Source: an uncultured Rhodospirillaceae bacterium (lineage in GTDB: Bacteria > Pseudomonadota > Alphaproteobacteria > Thalassobaculales > Thalassobaculaceae). From it: 7,550 nt of DNA. Position 1 is the first letter of the stretch. Each line of letters opens with the position of its first letter. The translations under genes and the position numbers were made by a program. Below are positions 1 through 6,307 of the stretch, in pieces. Under the pieces are notes generated by a model. That model had not been told where the DNA came from, ran no database searches, and saw only the letters and a list, made by a program, of their open reading frames with translations. Location: NCBI GenBank assembly GCA_937891725.1, contig CALAHL010000617.1, forward strand, positions 1-7,550, written 5' to 3'.

Positions 1-260
1 GAGCTCGGCTGCCGCCTCCATGCCGCGCGACCTCACAGAACCCTCCAGATTCCGATTTCCTCGAGGACCTGGAGCGAGGCGTTATGGATCGATTCAAGCT
101 CGTCTGCGGAGACCGCCTGCATCGGCGGATAGGGATTGAAGCGCCGTTGCGAGACCGGTTGCTCGACAGCAGCCTGGGCGCGCGCCGCACGGTCAACGCC
201 ACCGGCCCGCCGACGTCCCCGGCGCCCTTCGGGACCAGCCCTCGTCTCCCCCTCGGTCAT
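1..260 (-). pseudogene. MttB-family (trimethylamine/glycine betaine) methyltransferase, 5' part only, frame interrupted
   Basis: Family members are about 500-residue TIM-barrel corrinoid-dependent methyltransferases acting on trimethylamine or, in non-pyrrolysine forms, glycine betaine and similar quaternary amines. The start is ATG at 260-258, preceded by GGAGG (265-269 on the plus strand). The protein opens with an Arg/Ala-rich stretch, then RFNPYPPMQAVSADELESIH (about residues 45-64) and ASLQVLEEIGI. This is the typical beginning of bacterial MttB homologues (proline-rich 'NPxPP', then 'SxxxxxxIHxASLxVLEExGI'). In the frame as given, translation ends at a TGA at 35-33 after 75 residues. 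One extra base near 33-36 would let the frame continue as RSRGMEAAAEL to the window edge, which suits the helix expected after 'GI-RVL'. So this is either a real frameshift pseudogene or a sequencing error near a contig end. The family is fairly sure; the functional state is unknown because the rest of the gene lies outside the window. Confidence 0.7.
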
Positions 261-264
261 GCCA

Positions 265-269
265 CCTCC
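265..269 (-). promoter_or_regulatory. Ribosome binding site deciding the mttB-family start
   Basis: On the minus strand the sequence reads GGAGG-TGGC-ATG, a strong Shine-Dalgarno match four bases before the ATG at 260. It favours this start over an in-frame ATG at 353, which would add 31 residues unlike the family. Confidence 0.6.
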
Positions 270-430
270 GACAGCCTTGCGCTCCCGGAAAGGTGATCCT
301 GGAACGGTCGTAGAGTCGAGGAGGAAATGCAGCCAACTTTTTTCAAATTGCACGGGCGAGTGACCCTGTAGGCTTGACTTCCGTGCGCCGCCGCGCCGAT
401 TTCAAGACAGACAAATGCCGATCCGATGCC

Positions 431-437
431 GGAGGAG
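431..437 (+). promoter_or_regulatory. Ribosome binding site deciding the aminopeptidase P start
   Basis: GGAGGAG sits six bases before the ATG at 444, an ideal spacing. The site lies inside the coding stretch of the upstream in-frame ATG at 426, so 444 is the better start. Confidence 0.7.
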
Positions 438-443
438 AGTTTG

Positions 444-2450
444 ATGTCGATCGACGTGACCGATGACGATGCGCTGGGCCAATTCCTTGCGGGAGCCGGG
501 ATCGGCATTCCGGTAGAGCAGTTTCGCACGCTTCTGGCACGGGCGGCCACCTCGCCCCGCAGCTATCCGGAAGACGCCTGGATGCGGGTGTTCGTGAGCG
601 CCCCGTCGGAGGACACCAAGACCGCCCTGCGAGCGCTCCGGGCCGGAATGACATCGAAGCGTCCGGCGCCGGATCCGAGCCGGCTCGATGCGCTGCGGGC
701 GGCGTTGGCGACCGCCGGCGTTGACGGCTTCATTCTGCCGCGCGCCGACGAGCATCAAGGCGAGTACATTCCAAGCTTCGCCAACCGTCTTGCCTGGCTG
801 ACCGGGTTCACCGGGTCCGCCGGTGTGATCGCTGTCCTGCCGGACCGGGCCGCCCTGTTCATTGACGGTCGCTATACGCTGCAAGCCGATCAGCAGGTCG
901 ACATCGACCGGTGGGAGCGGCATCACGTGATCCGCACGCCGCCGAGCGGCTGGATCGCCGAGCATCTCGGCGGAGGGACACTCGGCTTCGACCCCAAACT
1001 GCACGCGATCGGCGCCGCCAAGCGCTTGCGCGCCGCGATCGAAGCCGCTGGCGGGCGTCTGGTGCCGATGGACCCCAACCCGATCGACGGGATCTGGGCG
1101 GATCGCCCCGGCGCGCCCCTCGGCCCGGTCGAGGTCCTGTCGACCGAAACAACCGGGCTGTCCGCCGCCGAGAAGCGCGCCCGCATCGGGGCTGCGATCG
1201 CGGATGCGGGGGCCGATGCGACCGTGCTGAACCAGGCCGAATCGATCGCCTGGCTGCTGAACGTCCGTGGTCAGGATACGCCCTACACACCGCTGCCGCT
1301 GGCCTATGCCACCGTTGATTCCGAGGGTGCGGTGGAACTGTTCGTCGACACCGAGAAGCTGGACGATGGGGTACGCACGGCGCTCGGCAACCACGTGTCG
1401 ATCCGGCCGTTCGAGGAGGTTCTGCCCGCCATGACGGCCCTGGGGGCCGCCGGGAAGCAGGTGTCTCTGGACCCGGACACGGCGACCGAATGGATGCGGG
1501 TGTCGCTAGAGGAGGCGGGGGCGCACGTGATCGAGGCGGACGATCCCTGCATCCTACCGCGCGCGCTGAAGAACGCGGTCGAGATCTCGGGCATTCGGGC
1601 CTCTCATGTGCGGGATGCGGCCGCGATCACCAAGTTCCTGCGTTGGGTCGACGAGACGGCGCCGACCGGTAGGGTCACCGAGATGGGGGCCTCCGAGGCG
1701 CTGGAGCGGTTCCGCTCCGAAGGCGCGCTGTGGCGGGGGCCGAGCTTTCCGACGATTTCCGGCTCCGGGCCGAACGGCGCGATCGTCCACTACCGGGTTA
1801 CGGATCACAGTGATCGTGCGCTCGGTACCGGCGAGCTCTATCTGGTGGATTCCGGCGCGCAATATATTGACGGCACAACCGATATCACCCGTACCGTCGC
1901 GATCGGCACGCCGTCCTCGGAAATGATGGAGCGGTTCACTCTGGTGCTGAAGGGACATATCGCGGTTGCCACCGCCCGGTTTCCCGACGGCACCACTGGG
2001 GGGCAGCTGGATGCCCTGGCCCGGCAGTTCCTATGGAATGCAGGGCTCGATTTCGACCACGGGACCGGACACGGAGTCGGCTCGTTCCTGGGTGTGCACG
2101 AAGGCCCGCAGCGGATCTCGGGGACCAGCCGGGTCCCAATTCAGCCGGGCATGCTGCTATCGAACGAGCCGGGGTATTACAAATCGGGCGGTTACGGCAT
2201 CCGGATCGAGAACCTGATCCTCGCGGTGGAAGCCGAGCCCTTGGAGGACAGCGGTCGGGCGATGATCGGCTTCGAGACCGTGACCTTCGCGCCGATCGAC
2301 CGCCGGCTGATCGTGCCTTTCATGCTGACCGACCAGGAGACCGCATGGCTTGACGCCTACCACGCGGCGGTGCGCTCCCACGTGGCCCCCGGCCTCACCC
2401 CACAGGAGCGCGCATGGCTGGTCGAGGCGACGGCGCCGATCCAGGGCTGA
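444..2450 (+). CDS. pepP: Xaa-Pro aminopeptidase (aminopeptidase P, peptidase family M24B)
   Basis: This cytoplasmic dinuclear-metal exopeptidase removes the N-terminal residue from peptides with proline second. The 668-residue protein has the three-domain layout of eukaryotic-type XPNPEP1: creatinase-like domain I from about residue 75 (ILPRADEHQGEYIPSFANRL, WLTGFTGSAG, DGRYTLQA), domain II at about 210-375, and a pita-bread catalytic domain at about 385-600 with a short C-terminal domain. The predicted metal ligands are D469 (LVDSGAQY), D480 (DITRT), H543 (GTGHGVG), E575 (NEPGYY) and E589 (IRIENL). H449 (IVHY) and H552 (VHEGP) match the catalytic histidines. The spacing of 11, 63, 32 and 14 between ligands follows human XPNPEP1 closely. 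About 70 residues before domain I (residues 1-72, with a PEDAW motif) are extra compared with the human enzyme. The start is fixed by GGAGGAG at 431-437. The gene is convergent with the NDUFA9-like gene. The family is certain; the symbol is used loosely, since E. coli PepP is a shorter two-domain form. Confidence 0.95.
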   Translation: MSIDVTDDDALGQFLAGAGIGIPVEQFRTLLARAATSPRSYPEDAWMRVFVSAPSEDTKTALRALRAGMTSKRPAPDPSRLDALRAALATAGVDGFILPRADEHQGEYIPSFANRLAWLTGFTGSAGVIAVLPDRAALFIDGRYTLQADQQVDIDRWERHHVIRTPPSGWIAEHLGGGTLGFDPKLHAIGAAKRLRAAIEAAGGRLVPMDPNPIDGIWADRPGAPLGPVEVLSTETTGLSAAEKRARIGAAIADAGADATVLNQAESIAWLLNVRGQDTPYTPLPLAYATVDSEGAVELFVDTEKLDDGVRTALGNHVSIRPFEEVLPAMTALGAAGKQVSLDPDTATEWMRVSLEEAGAHVIEADDPCILPRALKNAVEISGIRASHVRDAAAITKFLRWVDETAPTGRVTEMGASEALERFRSEGALWRGPSFPTISGSGPNGAIVHYRVTDHSDRALGTGELYLVDSGAQYIDGTTDITRTVAIGTPSSEMMERFTLVLKGHIAVATARFPDGTTGGQLDALARQFLWNAGLDFDHGTGHGVGSFLGVHEGPQRISGTSRVPIQPGMLLSNEPGYYKSGGYGIRIENLILAVEAEPLEDSGRAMIGFETVTFAPIDRRLIVPFMLTDQETAWLDAYHAAVRSHVAPGLTPQERAWLVEATAPIQG

Positions 2451-2474
2451 GCGCAGCGGATTCCGCGGATCGGA

Positions 2475-3449
2475 TCAGGCGGGGATGCGGTCTGAGTTGT
2501 AGCGCCCGCCCGGCCGGAACTTTTCCAGATAGGTCGGCAGGATCGCGTCGACCGCAGTGGCCTCGATGCCCAACTCGGCCAGGGTGCGGGCGCCCGGCGC
2601 CACCACATTGTCGGTCTTGAGAAGCTCGACCTGGTCGCGGGTCAGCGGCGGGGAGGGCAGCAGCTCCAAGACCGCCGCCTGGATCTTGGCGGCCCAGAAC
2701 GGGATCTCGACCAACATCCGCTTGCGCCGCATCACCTTCATCGTCAGTTCCATCAGTTCGCGGAACGTGAAGACGGTTGGCCCGCCCAGCTCATAGGTGC
2801 GTCCGGCCGCTTCCGGCAAATCGAGGGTGGCCATCGCGGCATCGGCCACATCGTCCACATAGACCGGCTGGAACTTGGTCATCCCGCCGCCGATCAGCGG
2901 CAGGAAGGGCGACACCATGGCCATGGAGGCGAATCGGTTGAAGAACGCGTCATTCGGCCCGAACACGATCGAGGGGCGCAGGATCGTGGCCTGCGGGAAG
3001 GCGCCGCGCACCGCTTCTTCGCCCTGTGCCTTGGTTCTGGCATAGGTCGCCCCAGATTCCGAGTCGGCCCCGATTGCCGAGATGTGGACCATTTTGGTGG
3101 CGCCGGCCTGTTTGGCGGCCCTGGCGATCAGACCGGGGGCGGTTGCCTGGATCGCATCGAAGGTGTTGCGACCGGAGCTGTGCAGGATGCCGACCAGGTT
3201 GATCACGGCCGAGGCGCCGGTCACCGTCCGCGCGATCGCGTCCGGATCGGTCACGTCGGCGCGCATCGGAGTGACCTGGCCGACTACGCCCATCGGTTTC
3301 AGGAATTTGGCGTGTTCCACGTCCCGGCAGACCGCGTTGACCCGCACGCCACGCTTGGCGAGTTCCCGGACGATGTTGCGTCCGATGAAACCGGAGGCTC
3401 CGAACACCGTGACGATCTGCTGGTTGGCGGGGCTGGACGGCTGGCTCAT
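2475..3449 (-). CDS. NAD(P)-binding SDR protein of the complex I NDUFA9 subunit family
   Basis: A 324-residue extended short-chain dehydrogenase/reductase-fold protein. Its Rossmann motif is near the N-terminus (VFGASGFIGRN, G17-x2-G20-x2-G23). There is an NLVGIL strand at about 84-89, S124 in the HISAIGADS stretch, and Y136-ARTK140, a full YxxxK pair. LRPSIVFGP and QPVYVDDVADA are typical of the NDUFA9-like group, in which the mitochondrial member is an accessory complex I subunit that binds NADPH structurally. Alphaproteobacterial homologues carry this annotation, but their role in complex I assembly or quinone chemistry is mostly inferred. The start is ATG 3449 with GGAG eight bases upstream; an in-frame TTG at 3467 is less likely. 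No nuo genes lie nearby, and the gene stands alone between a convergent peptidase and a tRNA. It could also be a general NAD-dependent epimerase or nucleoside-sugar reductase. The fold is sure, the substrate unknown. Confidence 0.9.
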   Translation of the reverse strand: MSQPSSPANQQIVTVFGASGFIGRNIVRELAKRGVRVNAVCRDVEHAKFLKPMGVVGQVTPMRADVTDPDAIARTVTGASAVINLVGILHSSGRNTFDAIQATAPGLIARAAKQAGATKMVHISAIGADSESGATYARTKAQGEEAVRGAFPQATILRPSIVFGPNDAFFNRFASMAMVSPFLPLIGGGMTKFQPVYVDDVADAAMATLDLPEAAGRTYELGGPTVFTFRELMELTMKVMRRKRMLVEIPFWAAKIQAAVLELLPSPPLTRDQVELLKTDNVVAPGARTLAELGIEATAVDAILPTYLEKFRPGGRYNSDRIPA

Positions 3450-3583
3450 ATCTCGGTCTCCACGCAAAGCTGCGTTAGGTCGAAGGAACTCTGTCGGTGA
3501 AGCTTATAAACCATGGCGGTGCGCTATGGGGAGGGCAAATGAACGCGGCCGTGTGAGGTCCGAACCAGGCTCGGTTTGGGGCC

Positions 3584-3603
3584 TTTCGGAGTTTCTTCCG
3601 AAA
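3584..3603. repeat. Inverted repeat (7-bp stem, 6-base loop) upstream of the tRNA promoter
   Basis: TTTCGGA (3584-3590) and TCCGAAA (3597-3603) form a perfect 7-bp inverted repeat around GTTTCT. It ends five bases before the TTGACA of the tRNA promoter. No T-run follows on either strand, so it does not look like an intrinsic terminator. A regulator site or chance are the alternatives. Confidence 0.4.
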
Positions 3604-3608
3604 ACCCT

Positions 3609-3638
3609 TTGACAGGGTACGGCCAACCTGGATATACC
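3609..3638 (+). promoter_or_regulatory. Sigma-70-type promoter of the tRNA-Leu gene
   Basis: A perfect -35 TTGACA (3609-3614) is followed after 18 bases by TATACC (3633-3638) as the -10. Transcription would start near 3645, about 30 bases before the mature tRNA 5' end. The strength suits a stable RNA gene. The -10 is imperfect, and the register could shift by one or two bases. Confidence 0.65.
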
Positions 3639-3675
3639 CCGGCCTCCGATCGGCGCTTGTGCGCCGTCGCCCCGT

Positions 3676-3762
3676 GCCCAGGTGGCGGAATTGGTAGACG
3701 CGCTAGCTTCAGGTGCTAGTGATCGAAAGGTCGTGGAGGTTCAAGTCCTCTCCTGGGCACCA
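3676..3762 (+). tRNA. tRNA-Leu (anticodon CAG)
   Basis: This is a class II tRNA of 87 bases with the CCA end encoded (3760-3762). The acceptor stem is GCCCAGG (3676-3682) with CCTGGGC (3752-3758), and A3759 is the discriminator. The anticodon stem is CTAGC (3703-3707) with GCTAG (3715-3719), enclosing loop TTCAGGT with anticodon CAG at 3710-3712, which reads CUG, a common leucine codon in GC-rich genomes. The long variable arm folds as GATC-GAAA-GGTC. The T arm contains GGTTCAAGTCC. It is transcribed from the promoter just upstream and lies 249 bases before the exonuclease gene. Confidence 0.97.
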
Positions 3763-4011
3763 CTCTTCCAAATCCGAACTGTTCCCAGGTTGTTTGAGTT
3801 TGCTGCGTACGGCGGCGCAATCGCTATTGGGGCTCCGAATGAAATTGGCTCTGAGGTCAGGTCTAGGTCTTTGGGATCGGCGTAATGAACCCCGAACCCC
3901 TATTCCAGCGCAGATGACCTTTCCGGCTCGAAACGGTGAGGCAGTTAACTTGCCGCTGATGACGCCGAATGGTAACCCAAGGCACCGTATCGAACGTGGC
4001 TTGGAGCGCAC
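3763..4011. other. Intergenic region between tRNA-Leu and the RNase D-like gene
   Basis: These 249 bases contain no convincing gene. Reading frames that cross them either begin inside the tRNA or are short. I see no clear terminator after the tRNA and no clear promoter for the exonuclease gene. A small AGGTC direct repeat lies at 3854-3869. Confidence 0.5.
3854..3869 (+). repeat. Three direct AGGTC copies
   Basis: AGGTC occurs at 3854-3858, 3859-3863 and 3865-3869 in the gap between tRNA-Leu and the exonuclease gene. It may be a regulator half-site cluster or simple chance; nothing else supports a function. Confidence 0.25.
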
Positions 4012-4623
4012 ATGACCATCACCTTGCATAAGGGCGATTTGCCCGACGACCTCGACCTCGGCCCGGTGGTGGCGATCGATAGCGAGACCATGGGGCTGCG
4101 GCCCGAGCGAGATCGGTTGTGCGTGGTGCAGCTGTCCTCGGGTGACGGCGATGCGCATCTGGTTCAGTTTTCCAAAGGCTCGTACGACGCGCCGAATTTG
4201 AAGCGCCTGATGATCGACCCGAAGGTCCTGAAACTGTTTCACTTCGCCCGATTCGATGTGGCGGTGATGCGGGCCTATTTGGGAATCGAGACGGCTCCTG
4301 TGTACTGCACGAAGATCGCGTCCAGACTGGTGCGGACCTATACGGACCGCCACGGCTTGAAGGATCTGTGCCGGGAGCTGTTGGAGGTTACCTTGTCGAA
4401 GGAGCAGCAATCCTCCGATTGGGGTACCGAGACGCTCTCCCAGCAGCAGATGGAATATGCCGCCTCCGATGTGCTTTATCTGCACCGGCTCAAGGCGGAG
4501 CTTGATGTCCGTCTGGTTCGTGAGGGCCGGCTTGAGATGGCGCAGGCCTGCTTTGACTTTCTGGGCACCCGTGCCCATCTGGATCTTATCGGTTATGGCG
4601 AGGTCGACATTTTCTCGCACTGA
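4012..4623 (+). CDS. RNase D-like 3'-5' exonuclease (DEDDy), short form
   Basis: A 203-residue protein consisting of one DnaQ-like exonuclease domain. RNase D trims 3' ends of tRNA and other stable RNA precursors in the cytoplasm using two metal ions. The four acidic residues and the tyrosine are visible: D23 and E25 in AIDSETMGL (Exo I), D82 in FHFARFDVAVM (Exo II), and Y149 with D153 in YAASDVLYL (Exo III, the YxxxD form). HGLKDLCRELL at 114-124 is also typical of the RNase D group. E. coli Rnd is about 375 residues and carries C-terminal HRDC domains. Those are absent here, as in many alphaproteobacterial homologues of about 205 residues, so processivity or substrate choice may differ. The start is ATG 4012 with GGAG five bases before it. 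It lies between a tRNA gene and lptC, and is probably transcribed separately from, or reads into, the lpt genes. Confidence 0.93.
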   Translation: MTITLHKGDLPDDLDLGPVVAIDSETMGLRPERDRLCVVQLSSGDGDAHLVQFSKGSYDAPNLKRLMIDPKVLKLFHFARFDVAVMRAYLGIETAPVYCTKIASRLVRTYTDRHGLKDLCRELLEVTLSKEQQSSDWGTETLSQQQMEYAASDVLYLHRLKAELDVRLVREGRLEMAQACFDFLGTRAHLDLIGYGEVDIFSH

Positions 4624-4738
4624 CCGCATTTGCGCCCGGTCTGCCGTCTCACGCGATACGGTTGGTGATCTACCGCGCGACGGATTGAAGGGGTATAACC
4701 CGTTACAGGGATGAAACGTGTGGAGAGGGTGGCCTGTT

Positions 4739-5446
4739 ATGCGGGCGCGCCTGAACCTGGACCAGACGGGCGGAACAAACCCAGTGTCTCAGAGCCAGCG
4801 AGTTGACGGTGATCCAAATGTCGGTGTTCCGACCGGACGCCGACGCCTGCACCGACCGAGGGTTCGGTCGAGCGTCCTGGTCGCTTGGATGAAGATGCTG
4901 CTGCCCGCGACGGCCCTGGTGTTGATCGCGCTGGTGATCCTGTGGCCGCAGCTTCTGCCGCAGGACGGCCTGCTGGGCGGGGCGAAGGTTACGGTCTCCG
5001 ATGTCGACACCTCGCGGATGGCGAATCCACGTTTCGTGGGCGTCGACGAGCAGAATCGCCCCTATGAAATCATCGCGGTCGAAGCCCTGCAGCAGGGCGG
5101 CGAGAATGACATCGTCTTGTTGGAAAGCCCCCAAGGAGATGTGACGCTGGAAGACGACACCTGGCTTTCGCTGAGCGCTGCCAATGGTGTTTGGCATCGC
5201 ACCGAGGAAATTGTCGATCTTTCCGGTGGCGTGGAGCTGTTTCAGGATGAGGGACATCATTTGAGTTCCGATACCGCACATGTCGACATACCGAACGGTT
5301 CGGTCGGCAGCGATTCACCGACGGTTGGCCACGGCCCCTCAGGAATGGTCGAGGGCGAAGGGTTTCGCTTGCGGGACCGAGGCGCACGGATTGAATTCAC
5401 CGGCAAGGCGAAGGCGGTGCTGACCGGCGCCGCGACCGGCGGCTGA
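4739..5446 (+). CDS. lptC: LptC, LPS export ABC transporter periplasmic protein
   Basis: A bitopic inner-membrane protein that takes LPS from LptB2FG and passes it to LptA. From this start it has 235 residues. An N-terminal cytoplasmic tail rich in Arg (RRRLHRPRVRSS, about 34-45) precedes one membrane helix at about 53-70, ending in LWPQLLP. A periplasmic beta-jellyroll domain follows. MANPRFVGVDEQNRPYEI is the hallmark start of that domain in alphaproteobacterial LptC, and the GKAKAVLTG end is an OstA-like strand. The start is uncertain: ATG 4739 has GGAGAGGG about ten bases upstream, GTG 4718 has AGGGA at good spacing and would add seven residues, and GTG 4781-4783 region is a weaker choice. 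The stop overlaps the lptA start by one base (TGATG). The tail before the helix is long compared with E. coli LptC (about 190 residues in all). Identification rests on motifs plus synteny. Confidence 0.93.
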   Translation: MRARLNLDQTGGTNPVSQSQRVDGDPNVGVPTGRRRLHRPRVRSSVLVAWMKMLLPATALVLIALVILWPQLLPQDGLLGGAKVTVSDVDTSRMANPRFVGVDEQNRPYEIIAVEALQQGGENDIVLLESPQGDVTLEDDTWLSLSAANGVWHRTEEIVDLSGGVELFQDEGHHLSSDTAHVDIPNGSVGSDSPTVGHGPSGMVEGEGFRLRDRGARIEFTGKAKAVLTGAATGG

Positions 5447-6249
5447 TGCGCGGGGTCAGGTCCCTCCTCCTGTGGCTGTCGCTCGTCCTCCTGATGACGG
5501 GCCCGGCCGTCGCGCAACTGATCACCAATGAAGATGGCGATCAGCCCATCACGGTCGAATCCACCAATGGCATCGAATGGGTCCGCGACGGTAAAATGTA
5601 CATCGCCCGCGGGAACGCTGTTGCGACGCGGGGCGATGTCACGGTGCGCGGCGACACGTTGACCGCCCTCTATCGGGACAAACCGTCTGGCGGCACCGAG
5701 ATTTTTCGGATTGAAGCAAACGGCTCGGTGGTGATTACGACCCCCCAGGAGCGCGCGGTTGCGGATCGGGCGGTCTACGATCTCGATCAGGCGGTCGTGA
5801 TCCTGCTCGGAGACGGGTTGAAGTTCACCAGCGGCGAAGACGTGATCACGGCGACGGACAGTTTGGAGTATTGGCGGGACCGAAACATCGCGGTCGCGCG
5901 GGGGGATGCGGTCGCGGTTCGAGAGGCGCAACGCATTCGTTCGGATACGATGACGGCCTATTTCGAAGAGAGTCCCACCGGCGGACAGCAGATCTCGCGG
6001 GTCGATGCGTTGGGCGATGTGGTGATCACCACGCCGCAAGATGTCGCGCGCGGCGACGAAGCGGTCTACACTGCGTCGGAGAGGACGGCGACGCTGTCAG
6101 GGGACGTGCGTATCACCCGTGGGGACAATCAACTGAATGGAGATCGGGCGGTTGTGAATCTGGAAACCGGAATCAGTCGTTTGCTCTCCGGCAAAGACTC
6201 CGGTGGCCGGGTCAAGGGCCTGTTCAATCCCGGAGAAGTCCAAAAGTGA
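5446..6249 (+). CDS. lptA: LptA, periplasmic LPS transport bridge protein (OstA-like)
   Basis: A soluble periplasmic protein that polymerises head-to-tail with LptC and LptD to carry LPS across the periplasm. It has a clear signal peptide: RxxxR, a hydrophobic run at about 7-19, and AVA-Q cleavage after residue 23. The mature part is OstA-type beta-jellyroll strands rich in GD, ARGNAVA, GDTLTA and ITTPQ patterns. At 267 residues it is longer than E. coli LptA (185). The extra length is an internal duplication: residues 43-101 and 140-198 align without gaps at 29 identical of 59 positions, both ending in VVITTPQ. The start ATG 5446 uses the last base of the lptC stop (TGATG), indicating translational coupling. 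lptB follows after 58 bases. The C-terminus lacks any extra domain, unlike LptA/LptC fusions seen elsewhere. Confidence 0.95.
   Translation: MRGVRSLLLWLSLVLLMTGPAVAQLITNEDGDQPITVESTNGIEWVRDGKMYIARGNAVATRGDVTVRGDTLTALYRDKPSGGTEIFRIEANGSVVITTPQERAVADRAVYDLDQAVVILLGDGLKFTSGEDVITATDSLEYWRDRNIAVARGDAVAVREAQRIRSDTMTAYFEESPTGGQQISRVDALGDVVITTPQDVARGDEAVYTASERTATLSGDVRITRGDNQLNGDRAVVNLETGISRLLSGKDSGGRVKGLFNPGEVQK
5572..6039 (+). repeat. Internal tandem duplication within lptA (two 59-codon units, 97-codon period)
   Basis: Unit one is codons 43-101 (5572-5748) and unit two is codons 140-198 (5863-6039). They match at 29 of 59 residues without gaps. Shared landmarks include the RD turn, ARGxAVA, the DT-TA strand, PxGG and GxVVITTPQ. 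Similarity continues weakly into the following strands (D-x-AVY, L-x-GD). Confidence 0.75.
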
Positions 6250-6307
6250 CGTATCGCGATGGGCCGATGGCCCTGGCGCGTCCCGTTTGGCGAGAAAGGT
6301 GCGGATC

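Larger units (their letters stand above)
261..443. other. Divergent intergenic region between the mttB-family gene and aminopeptidase P
   Basis: These 183 bases lie between two divergent starts, so they should hold promoters for both. I see a TTGACT (374-379) on the plus strand that could be a -35 box for the peptidase gene, but no convincing -10 at 16-18 bases. An A/T-rich patch (336-349) flanked by TGCA (328-331) and TGCA (349-352) is a possible regulator site. None of these is strong enough to call individually. Confidence 0.35.

Noticed and set aside
402..1394. Minus-strand 330-residue frame opposite aminopeptidase P
   Set aside because: GC-rich antisense shadow of a well-supported gene; Arg/Gly-rich composition, no family motif.
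2451..2474. CCGCGG palindrome between the convergent peptidase and NDUFA9-like genes as a shared terminator
   Set aside because: No loop of usable size and no T-run on either strand.
3503..3510. CTTATAAA as a -10 box for the NDUFA9-like gene
   Set aside because: The minus-strand TATAAG has no recognisable -35 at proper spacing.
3682..3885. Plus-strand 67-residue reading frame beginning MAELVDALASGASDRK
   Set aside because: It is a translation of the tRNA-Leu gene, a well-known false protein in annotations.
3709..4629. Minus-strand 306-residue reading frame ending GEDLNLHDLSITST
   Set aside because: Its C-terminus is antisense to tRNA-Leu (a classic artefact) and the rest lies antisense to the RNase D-like gene, with no recognisable domain.
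4685..4701. TTGAAG and TATAAC, with a GGGT-ATA-ACCC inverted repeat, before lptC as a possible operon promoter
   Set aside because: The two boxes are nearly adjacent instead of 16-18 bases apart, and no other -35 fits the TATAAC; the repeat is only four bases.
4711..4806. 31-codon ATG frame (MKRVERVACY...) overlapping the lptC start
   Set aside because: Out of frame with lptC, short, and with no homology I recognise; a leader peptide cannot be supported from sequence alone.
5257..6039. Minus-strand 260-residue frame opposite lptC/lptA
   Set aside because: Antisense shadow of two clear genes; no domain or ribosome binding site seen.
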